DNA of 64,000 nt, from contig NC_063019.1 of the NCBI RefSeq assembly GCF_020509005.1, positions 62,001 through 126,000 of the forward strand, in the 5' to 3' direction. Source of the stretch: Fulvia fulva (lineage: Eukaryota; Ascomycota; Dothideomycetes; Mycosphaerellales; Mycosphaerellaceae). The number at the start of each line of letters is the position of its first letter. Positions within the stretch are counted from its first letter, which is position 1. Of the stretch, positions 1-12,900 are shown in pieces. The notes below the pieces were generated by a model. The model was not told where the DNA came from, searched no databases, and saw nothing but the letters and a program-made list of their open reading frames with translations. Position numbers and translations under genes: made by a program.

Positions 1-790
1 TGTAGTGGGCGTAGAGAGCCTTGTAGCTGGTGATCAGAGATGTCATGGCGCTCTTCGTGACTTTCGGAAGGCTCTTGAGGTATGCGTTGCGCAGGTAGTG
101 GTCTTGGAGCTGCTTGGCATCGTCTTCGTGGATCCATGCCTTGACGACGATCTTGTGACACTTCATGATCTGGAACACAAAGAGATGGCGCAAGAGAAAG
201 CGGACCGTGTTCGTCTGTCCGATGGCGTTGGTCTTCTCGAAGGCGGCGTTGATGTCCATCACAGCACGCAGCTTTGCGGCACGGGTCCAGGAAGGCATCA
301 CCAGATCGAAGTGCTGCTGGAAGATCTTGAGTCGATCCTGGTACTCCAGGAGTCCGAATGGCTCATCGGGGAGAGGAACTGCTTCTGCAAGGACGGTGGT
401 CCAGTTCGTGCCGGTGTACTTCTGCCGAGATCTCTCGACCTCGTCGCGTTAGGCTCTCAGGAACTTCTCCGCGGCCTCTCGGTACTCGTTCTCTTCGTTG
501 ACGCCGATATTGTCACGCTCGTAGGATGGCTTAGAAAGAACTTTCTCCTGCGATGGTGTTAGTGCAGTCTCGCACAGAGGCCGTCGCGAGTTGCGTTGCG
601 ACTTACATTGTACGAGGAGACTTCCTCGTCGGTGTAATCAATGCATTTGGTGTATGAGCGGGCGGCCTACCTCCCAAGTCAGGCGTTTACTCCACCCTCG
701 AAGCACGTGCAAGGATTCACACGCAACCCTCAGCAAGCTTCTTGGCGGAGCGAGTGGTTGCTTCATTTCAACACCACGACGAGCGATAGC
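1..790 (-). pseudogene. Unknown spliced gene with an in-frame stop, cut by the window edge
   Basis: A coherent minus-strand reading frame can be assembled from three exons: about 780-723, 666-607 and 547 to the window edge. The introns at 722-667 and 606-548 are 56 and 59 bp. The second begins GTAAGT, holds a CTAAC branch point and ends CAG, and all junctions keep phase 0. The product is hydrophilic and rich in Glu, Lys and Arg; one exon reads CIDYTDEEVSSYN. In the last exon the frame meets TAA at 451-449 (after EKFLRA), then stays open for about 150 codons to the edge with protein-like composition. That favours a nonsense mutation over a true C-terminus. The first exon and start codon are unclear. 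I do not recognise the family. Confidence 0.35.
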
Positions 791-926
791 CGCGGTCTAA
801 CTTAGGAGATAGCGGGCGGCCGCGGTGCTGTGCTCACGACTACTCCCGATAGTCTAACAAGTCTAGTTCGGGGGTAGCTTGCATTCGATAGAGATTGTAT
901 TGACTGATCACCCACGGTACCTCCCT

Positions 927-3900
927 TCAACTTTCCACATCGCCTCCGCTACCTTCGAGCTGAACAGCCCGGCTCAAAGTCGCAATTTTCCTTGACAGGA
1001 CCTTAATGCTAGAGGTACCCATAATGTCTAGCATAGGTACATCAGCCTTGACGTCTCTCACCAAGAATGTCCTCAGCTCCATCGCAACTAAAGAGTCAAT
1101 GCCGTTCGCACTTATGCTCTTCTCAGCGTCGATATCCTCTATAGACACGGAGAGCAGGCCGGAAAGCTTGGCGACAACAGCATCGGTGACGATGTTTATC
1201 GCTTCCTCTAGTGTTTTGGCGGCGCTCAAAAGAGCGTCAACGGCCATTTCGATGCTCTCTCCAGATGCTGCATTTCCATTGACGCTCCCCGCATTCAGGC
1301 GAGCGAACAGCGGGAAATCCATGTACGTGGGAGTCGGCATACCCTTTACTCTGTAGTGATCTCTGTTCGTAAGTCCAGTAACGATTTGGGCGGCAGCTTG
1401 CTGTCGACTATCCATGGCGTGTTCGATGATGGCAAGGAGCTCTTCCTCTCTAATGTGTTCCAGCTCCACAGACATGCCCTTGGTAATCGCAACTCGTTCA
1501 TTATGCTCGGCGACGTAGCCGACTGAGAGGATAGCGCCGACATCAATGCTGGATGCAACAAGGCCTTGGCGGCGGCGAGAGTGAGCGAGAGCGTCTTGGA
1601 AGGTATTACCAGCGGCGTAGTTGGCTTGGCCGCGGTTGCCAATGATGCCAGTTGCTGACGACAGCATCACGAAGTGATCTAGGTCAGAGGGAAGTTGATT
1701 GTGTAGATTCCATGAGCCCGCGACTTTGGGGTGAACTGCAGCCCTGTATGCTTCGAAGGTCATGTTTTCGAAGATTGAATCCTACGGAGGTCAGCAGTCT
1801 TATCGAAATACATGTGTCACAGAATGGGCTTACCGAGAGCTTCATTGCGCCTTGCACGACACCTTTGATCGGCGGCAAGATGGTTTTGTGCTCGTCCAAC
1901 ACTGAGCGTAGGCGGGTCGCGTCACCGACGTCGCACTTGCAAATGCAGATTTTGCATCCAACCGCTTCCAGGTCCGCTTTCATATCCGCCACAGCTGGCG
2001 TGATACGTCCACTGCTGGACAAAAACAAGAAATGCCTCGCCCCTTTCCCACTCATCCAACGAGCAATACTTCTGCCAAGGCCACCGAGACCCCCGCTGAG
2101 AACATACGTGACGTCCGACTTCAGGCGGAATTCTGGCGGTTGTGCAGGCACAATAGGCACGATATCGTCTGGCTGTGGCACGAAGACCATTTTACCCTCC
2201 CCTTTGCCTGATTGCAGGAGCTGAAAGCCTTCTTGAAGTTTCGACAAAGGCCAGACGGTCGTCGGCCGAGCTGATTTCACGATGCCCTCGGTCCAGAGCT
2301 TTACGGTGTCATCAATGAGCCCCTTCACCAGTTTCGGACGTTTCTTCATCATCGTGACCAAGTCCACGCAGGTGACAGACGTGGCGTGTAGTAGCGGATG
2401 CATGCCGATCTTCGAGTTGGATTGAATGTCTTTCTTGCCGATTTCAATGAAGCGGCCGAAGGGAGCCAAGAGATCCAAGGAAGCTCGGAGGGCCTGTTAG
2501 TTTGGGCAGTCAGTAAGCGGATTGGAGATGTGAGCACAGCTTCTTACATCTCCGGCGAGTGAGTTGAGGACGACATCCACCCCTTCATCAGCGGTCGCTC
2601 TGCGCACTCCAGCAGCGAAGGTGAGATCCCTGCTGGAGAATATGTGGTCTTCCGGAATGCCGTGCTCGTCGACCAAGATCTAACGATAGTCAGCTACGGT
2701 CTTCACACAGGCGAGAAGCACTCGATGGAAAACCCACACTCCGCTTCTTCGGCGTCGAGACGGTCGCATAAATTTCAGCGCCAACATGCTTCGCATAGTT
2801 GATAGCAGCCTGACCTACGCCTCCAGCAGCAGCATGAATTAGAATTTTTTCACCCTTTGCCAGACGTGCAACATCGCGCAGAGCGTAGAGCACGGTAACG
2901 TAGACCGCAGGGAGCCCAGCGGCCTCTTCGTAGCTTAGCTCATCCGGGATGATGGTGACGACAGACTGGTCCACTCGTCCAAACGTGTGGAAACAACCTA
3001 CGTGATCCAACCCGGTAATGTACGTCACGCGATCGCCGACCTGCACGTCAGTAACGTCGGAACCGATGCGAGAGATGGTGCCTATACATTGACAGTCAGT
3101 CACGAGTCCGCCAAAGTGCAGCACCAAATCATACCCGATGCCTCACAGCCAATGCTATATGCCATGTGCTCGCCCATCGCAATCATCAGGTCCCGGAAGT
3201 TGAGACCCATTGCTTTTACTTCAATCTCAACGTGCGTCGGATCTAGAGGAGTATCGTAAACGGCATCTGTCACCCACCCAAGCTTGCTCAGGACGCCAGG
3301 CGATGCGGAGGACAGTTTGACCGGCCTTCCCGCGTCCTTCCAGGGCATCATGACTGGTGTGGAGGTGCTAAACCTGGCAGTAAGGAAGCGGTTCGCACCT
3401 GAGCTTTCCATGAGCCGACTCGTGGTGAACTTGCTAGCACGAAGTTCAAATTCTCCATTCAACTCCTGGGTGCAAAGCGTATCGGTGAATTGGTGCTCGC
3501 ACAATTGACTAATAGAATGGGCCAGGGCTTCCACGTCTGGCCTGGGCTCGACTACTGAGAGTGTCACTAGATTGACATGGTCCAGGTCTCGTTCCCAACG
3601 GACTGTGCGAATCAATCCGGTGGCCATGCCATAATCCGGTGTCTCGGAGGTATCCCCCGTGACCCACAGAAGTCCTTTGCAGACCGTCAGCATTTGACGG
3701 ACACCCTCGTATTGGTCTGCTGTCAATGTTGCTAGTACGGGACGATCGAGCTCGGCTATGCAGATGCATAATGTCTCGCGGAGGTCCGCGTCTTTGAGCT
3801 CATCAACATGCAAGACAGCGATTTGTTCGGTCCGCAACGTTCTCACGACGCTCCTTTGCAGCTGGAAGATCAACTCTTTGTGAGCCTCGCCAACGGGAAG

Positions 3901-6900
3901 ACCGGTGATGATAGCCGTTTGGTTACTGGACCTAGGCTGCTTGACTTCAACTTCTACGGCTCGCGTGAGAAGCAGACTTTGGATTTGAAGTCTCTTGTCT
4001 TGGCTATTTGGCATGTCCAGCTCAACGCCACTGAAGCCCGAGTTCTTCAACAGATCATCCCACTGGGAGACTGAGATGAACGGACACCACTTTCTGTCGT
4101 CCTCGATGCTGAGCCACCAGCCGGGAAGTTGACCAAACGCAAGGGAAGACCAGAAATAATCCTGTCGCGTTCCCTCTTGTATCAAGAATCTGCCACCAGG
4201 CTTAAGCAGCTTCCTCAAATTGCTCAGTGTAGATGTGAGGTTTGCCGTAGCGTGAATGACATTTTGCGCAACAATCAGATCGTAACCGCCGAGATCGAAA
4301 CCCTGGTGGGCAACATCCTTCTCGGCGTCGAGCACTTCGTAGCTCATGATGCCCTGGTAAGCCGGAAACTTCTTCCTCGCCCTCTCGAAGAAGGCAGCCG
4401 ATATGTCAGTATATGTGTACTGGGCGACACTCGACCAGATGACCCGGCCGTCCTCAGCAAGCGGCGCGAGGCATTCCAAGACTTTTTTGGTGCTAGAACC
4501 TACACCGGCACCCACCTCCAGAACTTTCAAACCTGTGCGGTTCTGAGCCAAGCATTTCAAGAATTGCTCCTGCTGGCTTGGCAAATTTCCCAGATCCGCC
4601 AAATCAGCGTAGACATGGTCGAGAATATCGTCCTGTCCGAACATGAGGTGGAGAGGATCAATTTCCTGCTTCAATACTGGAACGATATTGGAGCCCATGC
4701 GGTATGCGAGTCTCCCTTCTGCTTTGTACCCTTGAATCTGGCCATAGAGCTTCAGCTTGGCGAGTGCGTCGTCTTTCACTTCGTCGAATTCCGATTTTGT
4801 AACCCCAGAAACTTTGTCCTCTTGGATCCACGTTCGAACCTGCTTCAACCATTCGAAGTACCGAGCGAGATGACCCTGAGGGACTACCGGTGGTTCTGCC
4901 GTCTCCAGCTGCTCGACAGCGTCATGAATTAATAATAGCGTCGCGAGCTGCAGTCGCTGCACCCACACGATCGTCAAGTCATCGGCTCGTGAAGCTCTCT
5001 CGTTGCATTGGAGATCAGCGACACTGATGGTGTCGAGGTACGGCGTCCAAGTTAGATCATGACACAACTTTCGTGCGACTCCGTATTCTCGGTCAGTAGA
5101 GTCCAAAGGAGTGGCACGGATGCCACTGATGGAGATACGTCCCTCGCCCGACTCGGCGTCCCAGACCACGATTTCGTTGTCATACTTCTCGAAAGCAATA
5201 CGTTTCGTTTGCGCATGAACGCGGTATTGAGCGCCAGGACGAGCGTCCAGCTTCGCAGACAACCAAACACCCTTGATGAAAGTCGGAACAGCTGGGCCTT
5301 GCAGAGTTTCTCCACCGAAAAGATCCATAATTGCGCACAGGGCAAGATGCATCATGCTGTCCATTGTCGCCGGGTGGATGAGGTGCGGTGACATGTGCTC
5401 CTTTGGCATGGCCTTTACAATATTGGGTACCGTCACCTTGCCCAGTATGGCTCCACCTCGATTGCCTGTTCCTGCGGTCTCAGACACGTTGCAGAATAGA
5501 GGTCCAAACTTCAACCCGACAGTAGACATGTTCTCGTACGCTCTCCCGATGTCGAAGGGGGTAGTGCACCTGGTCTCCGCCTCCAGAAGCTGCTGTTTCC
5601 TGACGTTGGCCTCTTCCTTGGCTTCCCTGCCAGCATCAAGTGGTCCAGTGGCGACATCGTAGTCAACAGCGACGTACCCGGTGCAATGCTCCACCCATTC
5701 ATCAGCTGCGGGATTGTACGAGGCGATTCGAAATCTTCTCCATGTCGAAGAGACTCCAACACTCGAATCATCTACACGGCTCATACTCAGCATAACCTCA
5801 ATGCCCTCTTTGCTATCTGGAACAATCAGCGCTCGTTTGATGGAAACATCCTTCAACCGAAACCCGGTAATGGGTAAAGCAACCTCGGCGATCTGACGCA
5901 CTGCTTCCACAGCGGCGATGATGTATCCGACGCCTGGGTACACGTAAGAGTTGGTGACAACATGATCGCGAAGCCAGGGCTGTTCGCCTATTCGCAAGAA
6001 GTTCCTCCACCGAGGGACTTCTCTATCCCAGTCTGCAACGGGCGCGCCGAATAAATCATGCCGGGGAGCTTGCCGGAGACGATGGTTGCGTGACAGTCGA
6101 CTTTCGTACCAAAGTTTCTGAGAGCGATTGAAGACATAACCTGGTACCTCGACCAGAAACGACGGGGCATCAACTGCCATTCCGACGCTCCAGCTGGTGT
6201 TCACGGTCTGCAGGTCGATCGGGTAACCTCTACTCCAGAGATGGCCGACTGAACGTAGAAGTGACTCTGGCCCTGGTTCGTGGCGGCTCAGGACCGCACG
6301 AGAATTGACGCCAGAACCTCCTGGCCGGCTTGCCAGAGCCTCCTTGATCACACTCTGGAGTGCTCCGTGCGGACCGAGCTCCAAGACAGCATCCACGAAT
6401 ACGTTGCCGGCATTCGAATCTATTTGCAGTGAGGCCTGGCCCTTCTGAGCGGGGCGAAACAGCGCAGTGCCAAGGCAGTCGGAGAATCTGACTGGAGATA
6501 CCAGGTTCGTGACCCAATATCCGGCCCCTAGGAAGGCTTCTGCGACCAGTGTTCCCGTCACGGTCGAAAACATGTACGTCTTGCTCGGCTCTCCTGCCGT
6601 GATGCCCTGGAGTAGAGCACAGTATTCGCCGGCAATCTGTTCCATATGGTGTGAGTGGTATGCTTTGTTCACCCGCAATTTACGGGCGAAAACACCTTCA
6701 GCTTGCAGATGGTCGCACAGCTCTGAGACAATCCGAGTATCCCCAGAGACTGTGCAGTTCCGAGGGCTGTTGATGCACGCGACCACGGCTTTGCCATTGC
6801 CATGGCCATTCAACACTTCCAGCCGTGCTTCCACGTCAGGCTGAGACAGAGCAACGGCGGCCATGGCACCTTCGCTCTTCGTCTGCTTGGCGCAGACCAG

Positions 6901-9161
6901 GCCACGATAGTATGCTACCCGCCATGCGGACTCTCTGTTCAGCTTTCCCGCGGCAAAGGCGGCTGCAATCTCGCCCGAGCTGTGGCCGACCACTCTTGCA
7001 GGCGAAATGCCCCATGAGCTGAGAAGCTCTGTCAGGGCCACTTGGATGGCTGTACAAGACGGCTGCGCGAGCCATGGTTGATCGACATGGCTTTCTTCCT
7101 CACCCATTGCGAGCTCATCAAGTAGCGACCACTCTGCCCCCAGTGACTGGAAGAACACGGATGCTGCTTCCAGACTGCGCCGAAAGACAGGATATCCGTA
7201 CAACTCGCGGCTCATCTGCGCGTACTGACAACCTTGACCCGTGAAAACATATGCCACCGACACAGTCCGGCGAGCCCGCATCGGTTTAGCTTGCAAAGAA
7301 CACAGGCTCGAGGCCAGCTCTGATCTATTGTTCGCGAGGAATGTACGTCTCCAGCCAAGTTTGGATCTCTTGTGCATTGTGAATGCAAAGTCGCGGACAA
7401 AGCCTGGGTCATGTTGACCATCACATTCCTTCAGATTGAGATGCTTTGACAGTGTCGTGCAGTTTCTGGCCACTCCTCCCTCGTCAAAAGCGGAAAGACC
7501 AACGAGTTGAGGCGGTGTCGCCATCTCTTCCAAAACCTTCCACTCTCGATGCGGACGGTCGCCATTCGTTGCAGTCGTGCCTGCCCCCTTGTCGCCGTTT
7601 AGGGGGGATTGATCAGTCACCGAGTTAGCCTTGATTGGCGACAATTGCGGAAGTTTGGCTATCTCGTCGGGGGTTGGTACTTTGATTGCTGTGCGATGCC
7701 GTCCAGAGAGGCCACATTGTTTCACAAAATGATATGCATCGTCGAGAATCGCGTGTGCGTTTGTGCCTCCGACACCAAAGGAGTTGATTGACACTCTTCG
7801 TAAACCCTCGCACGGCCAGGGCGTTGCGTGCCTTGGAATCTGCAAATTCCAAGATTCAAACTGAATCTTTGGATTGTGCCTCTCGAAGTTGGCCTGAGGA
7901 GGTATAATGCCGTGCTCCAGGGCGAGGACGGACTTGATGACTCTACGCAAAGGATTAAATTACCATCCTTGTGCTTTGTGGAGAGTAGAACGGTGAAGCA
8001 ACTCACCCCGCGATACCGGCTGCGCCTTCTAAGTGTCCAATGCTGGCCTTGACAGAGGCTAAATAGAGCGGGTTCTCCTTGCTTCTCGCTGCGAATGCCT
8101 GTGCGATGCCGCGGGCTTCAATGGCGTCTCCTTGGGTTGTGCCAGTGCCGTGCGCCTCTACCAGCATTGTCTGATCAAAGCCCAATGACGCAGACTTGTA
8201 CACTGCCTTGATCAGGTCCGCCTGCGCATCACTGCTCGGCAATGTGAGCCCGGGAGTCTTCCCGTCTTGGTTGATTCCAGTCCCTCTAACGACCGCACGA
8301 ATGGTGTCGGCGTCCCTTACCGCAGCGCTCAGGCGCTTGAGAATCACTGTACCGACTCCTTCTCCTCTTGCAAATCCATTGGCTCGATGGTCGAAGCTGA
8401 AACATTTGCCATCTGGGCTCAGAAACCCCTGATGGCTCATTCCCGCAACATCGCCCGGATAGTTGATTATCGTCACTCCCGTCACTACAGCCATGTCGCT
8501 CTCCCCGGTCCGCACGCTCTGCGCACCCAGATGTAAAGCAGCCATGGAGCTGGAGCATGCCGTGTCGATGGTCACACTCGGACCCCGAAAATCAAAAAAC
8601 CACGATACTCGATTGCTGTGCATGGAATTAGTCAGTCCAGTCACACGGTGTCGCAGTGTCGATTCCGGATCACTGTTGAGGATGGATAGGTGATCATGAT
8701 TGAAGCCAGAAACGTAGACGCAAGTATTAGTTCCTGCCACCTGTTCCAAGGACAGACCACTGTTCTCTAGCGCCAGATACACATTCTCTAAGACGATCCG
8801 CTGTTGCGGGTCCAAGCATAGGGCTTCTCCTTTCGTGATGCCGAAGAAGGGAGCATCAAAATAGGCTGGGTCTTCCTTCAGAAAATGACCGCCTGAGAAG
8901 TGTCAGATAGGGTGAGGTTGGAGACTTCACGTTCATGACGATTGTGAGATGTTTGGGTATGCACAGACCTTTGACGGCGAACGTTCCTCCATGGTCGGGG
9001 TCGGGGTGGTAATGACCAGCCCCGATCTTGTCTGCCGGAAAAGGAGAGTGAGCGCATCGTCTCTCCAGCAGGAACTGCCAAAGATTCTCTGTGCTGTTGG
9101 CGTCATCGGGGAAGCGAGTAGCGAGGCCGATAATGGCCAAAGGCTCTGCACAGTCTCTCAT
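927..9161 (-). CDS. Highly reducing polyketide synthase, KS-AT-DH-MT-ER-KR-ACP, apparently intact
   Basis: Iterative type I PKS that would build a reduced, alpha-methylated chain in the cytosol. Exons: 9161-8969, 8892-8007, 7942-3135, 3081-2738, 2679-2548, 2493-1834, 1781-927. The six introns (52-76 bp) all follow GT-AG, and the exons total 7878 nt (2625 aa) with no stop. KS (about 8-430) has [15 protein letters not shown] and ASIGHLEG, so Cys-His-His is present. AT (about 590-910) has GHSSGE. DH (about 985-1270) has [12 protein letters not shown], with Asn at the usual Gly of HxxxGxxxxP. MT (about 1400-1640) has [13 protein letters not shown] (about 1915-2180) has [15 protein letters not shown] (about 2250-2430) has [10 protein letters not shown] and a NYAA tyrosine. 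ACP has GIDSL near 2566. There is no terminal release domain, which fits the FSH1 hydrolase nearby. The start is the ATG just before the KS motif [13 protein letters not shown]; an in-frame upstream ATG at 9251 is less likely. Confidence 0.93.
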
Positions 9162-9961
9162 GACTGATGGTCGGGATAAAAAATGGGGACTGAGGTGAGA
9201 GGGAAAATGCGCGTAGAGGAGCCAAGCAAGGTAATACACTTGAGGTACCACAACTCACCAAGTACCGACCACCATCTTCTATGTCTTGACTGTAAGCAGA
9301 TACACCCTCTTCATCCCTGCCATAGGAATCCAACAGCTAGTCAGAGACCGATGGCTGTGTCAGTGCTAGGCTCGGAGAAATTAAAATACCCTGGATAAGC
9401 TCGAAGCCAAGTACCCTGCGATGTTGGACTCCGATATCTAACAGGGAAGAAGACGGGGTAGTCGGTAAGGCTCAGAGCGGGGAAATGCGGGGTGGTACAA
9501 TATACCCCCTGCTGTGCTGCTTCTATGCAAATCCTAGCACGCTCGTAACAACACCCTGTCGCTATCTAGCCCCCGTACTACATGCCACATCCCTTTAATA
9601 TGTCGTCGTAGAGCTGGTACCTAGTCAGACTCTAACTACTAGCCTTGGAAACCTCGCGTATCGCCGTGTCCCCTAGCCTTCGAATCCCCCACTGACAAGC
9701 GCCTAGTCGTTTGTTACACTAGAAGGACTAACACTTCACCGAATCTACGAAAATGTCTGATCACTGACTCGGCAGTCTCTGCTCGTGAGTAGGGGGGCTC
9801 GGCCAGTCTGTCTAGTGCGACCTGCGTCCGACTCTAGGACCCGAAAAGATCAAGGCGGTGGTTACAAAAGCACACCAATCAAGCCGTAGTTGGCCAACGC
9901 TTCGAAGTGGGCAATAATACTGTTGGACGAGCCCGCAGCAAGTTGCAGCAGGGGAAGAAAT
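9162..9961. promoter_or_regulatory. Shared divergent promoter region, PKS and ABCB exporter
   Basis: About 800 bp lie between the divergent start codons of the reducing PKS and the ABC exporter, so this stretch must carry both promoters. Short open frames exist, but none has motifs or spliced continuity. I did not find a convincing TATA box or a clear inverted CGG/CCG element. The shared position suggests co-regulation of synthesis and export; this is inferred from layout only. Confidence 0.4.
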
Positions 9962-12900
9962 ATGAATATTCGCCTGTCGGACCAGGAGACTGCTATCATC
10001 AATGAACAGATCAACAATCCACCGGCAACGGAGATCAGCTACTTCAGTCTTTTCCGCTATGCGACTCGAAGGGACCTCGTCGTCATTTCCATTAGCACAT
10101 GCTGTGCTATTGTTGGAGGTGCTTCGCTACCTATCATGAACCTCGTCATTGCTTCTATCGTTGGGAATCTCGCCGGGCTTTACCAAGGACAGACATCTAA
10201 CTTCGCCCCAGACATGAGCCGGCTGACTCTCTACCTCGTGTACCTCGCAATCGGACAATTCTGCGCGATATCAATCACGGTCCTGGGATTCACTTCTAGC
10301 GCCGAGAAGATTACCAGCCAGATGCGCTATCACTATCTGACAAGCTTGTTGAGGCAGAACGTTGGGTTTTTCGATCAGACTGGTGCTGGAGAGATCACAA
10401 CGAGGATTACCAGCGACATGAACATGGTGCAAGATGGGATATCGGAGAAATTGGGAATGTCAATCAAAGGCATTTCGACCCTCGTCACTGCGTATGCGGT
10501 GGGGTTCACTGTACAATGGAGGTTGACCTTGGTGCTCACATCGGCAGTTCTGGCGATTTCTGGAACTCTGGGCGGACTGGGCCATTTCGTGATAAGATGG
10601 AGCAGGAAGTCTTTGTCTTGCTATGCTGAGGGCGGATCTCTTGCAGAAGAGGTCATGGGTCCAGGATCGATGCGCAACGTTCTGGCATTCGGTATGCAGG
10701 AGAGACTGGCAGGCCAATATGACCATCACCTGCAAACAGCGGAGAAATTTGGTTTTCGGATGAGGAGTTCCGTGGCTGTCATGGCGGGCATTCTCATGTT
10801 CTGCATCTATTCGACGTATGCTTTGGCATTTTGGGTTGGAAGTCGTTATCTAGTCGCGGGTGAGGCGAACTTGAAGGATATTCTCACCGTCCTTCTTTCG
10901 ATCACGAGTCAGTCATCATCACAATCCCCGGTCGTCTTGACTCAATTCCGCTGACTTTCCTTCTTTCAGGCGGCGCATTCGCTGTCGGACATGCCATACC
11001 ATATCTGCAAACCTTTGGGACAGCCAGAGCCGCCGCGTCCAAGATTTACAGTACGATTGCTAGGCGTTCCCCTCTGGATCCAGCATCTGTGCAGGGTCTC
11101 AGCATTGACCCCTTGACCCTACAGGGTGCCATTGAGTTCCGTGGTGTAAGACATATTTATCCGTCGAGACCACATGCCGTTGTCCTCGAAGATCTAAACC
11201 TCATCCTGCCGGCCGGGAAGACCACTGCGATACTAGGTCCCTCGGGATCCGGGAAGAGTACCATCGTTGGCCTCCTCGAACGCTTTTACAATCCAGTTGG
11301 TGGGCAGATATTACTGGATGGTGTCAATATTCAGGACGTCAACATACGATGCCTTCGACAGCAGGTCGGATTGGTAACTCAAGAACCGGTACTTTTCGAC
11401 ACCACAGTAGCAGAGAACATAGGCTTCGGGCTTACTGGATACGATAGCTTGGAGACCACACCGCGTTACTCACTTTCCGATGACCAGGCCATGGAAATGG
11501 TCCAAGAGGCTGCCAAAATATGCAATGCTGATGAGTTCATTCGCCAGCTTCCTAACGGCTATCGCACCATGATCAACGACGATCTACTCTCTTGTGGACA
11601 GAAGCAGCGCATCGCGATTGCCAGAGCAATTGTGTCGAATCCAAAGATCCTCATACTTGATGAACCCACTTCAGCGTTAGACAATAAGAGCGAACAAGCT
11701 GTCCAGACTGCCCTGAGAAACGCGGGAAGCGGCAGAACGACAGTGATTGTGTCGCATCGATTGAGCACTATCTGTGATGCTGACAACATTGTGGTCATGG
11801 AACAGGGCTGCGTCGTGGAACAGGGGACACACGAGCAACTGTTACAGCGGCAAGGAGCCTATTCACGGTTGGCCAAAACCCAGCTCCATAGTCGACCAGA
11901 GATTCCTCCACGGCAAGGATACAACAATGACGAGGCTCTTGCAGCAAGCGAGGCGAACGAAGAAGATCTGACTGAAAAGCCGTTGAGCGGGCTCTCCACC
12001 GATTTCGAGCCCAGAACGCCTGCGTCGTCAATCCCCATACTTGTGGAGCAGCCGTCCCTGTGGTCACTTATCAAGTTCGTCGCTTCTCTCAATAAGCCGG
12101 AGTGGCACATTCTGCTCGTGGGCGTATTCTGCTCGATATTCTGTGGTGCCGGCAATCCAGTTCAGGCCATCCTCTTTGCCAAGTGCATCGCAGCATTGTC
12201 TCTCCCAGCTACTCGCTTTGGCGAGCTACGCTCAGAGATCTACCGTTGGACCATCCTCTTTCTTGTTTTGGCTCTGGTAGAACTGTGTTTCCATGTGTCT
12301 GAAGGCATCTCGTTCGCCTGGTGCAGTGAGAAGCTCGTTCGTCGAGCAAGGGAGCAGTCTTTCCGCATTATACTTGGGCAAGAGACGGCGTATTTCGAAG
12401 AGCGCTCCGCTGGATCCCTTACGTCCTTCCTCAGCACAGAAACAACATATCTAGCAGGCATGTCCGGAGTCACGTTAGGAACGATTACCAATGCCGTATC
12501 TACACTGTGCATTGGCTGTATCATTGCCGTCGTCATCGGCTGGAAGCTTGCACTGGTCTGCATGACAACGATGCCTATCGTCTTGAGTTGCGCATTCCTC
12601 CGATTTTGGGCCACGAGTCGACTACACAGTACTGCTATGAAAGCATACAGCGCATCGGCTTCGTATGCTTGTGAAAGCATTTCCGCAATTCGCACTATAA
12701 GCTCCCTCGCGCTTGAAGAGCAAGTCACCAAACGCTACCGTGATCAATTGACAAAGCAATGCCGCACTCTTAAGTCCACGCTCTGGACCAGCGCTTTGTA
12801 TGGAGCTGCCGAAGGCTTGATGACTCTTTGCGTCGCGCTGGGCTTCTGGTTTGGAGGTAGACTGATGGGTGAAGGCGAGTACACGATATTTCAATTCTTT

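Noticed and set aside
4129..4932. A 267-codon plus-strand open frame opposite the PKS
   Set aside because: It is antisense to the PKS methyltransferase region, which has clear motifs and intact frame; the antisense frame has none.
9162..9333. An extra 5' exon for the first PKS (ATG at 9333, GTGAGT at about 9257)
   Set aside because: No 3' splice site joins it in the frame of the KS motif EPLAIIG; a start at 9161 needs no extra assumption.
9890..9961. Extending the ABCB exporter upstream of 9962
   Set aside because: The extra in-frame stretch begins with TTG, not ATG; the ATG at 9962 is the first proper start.
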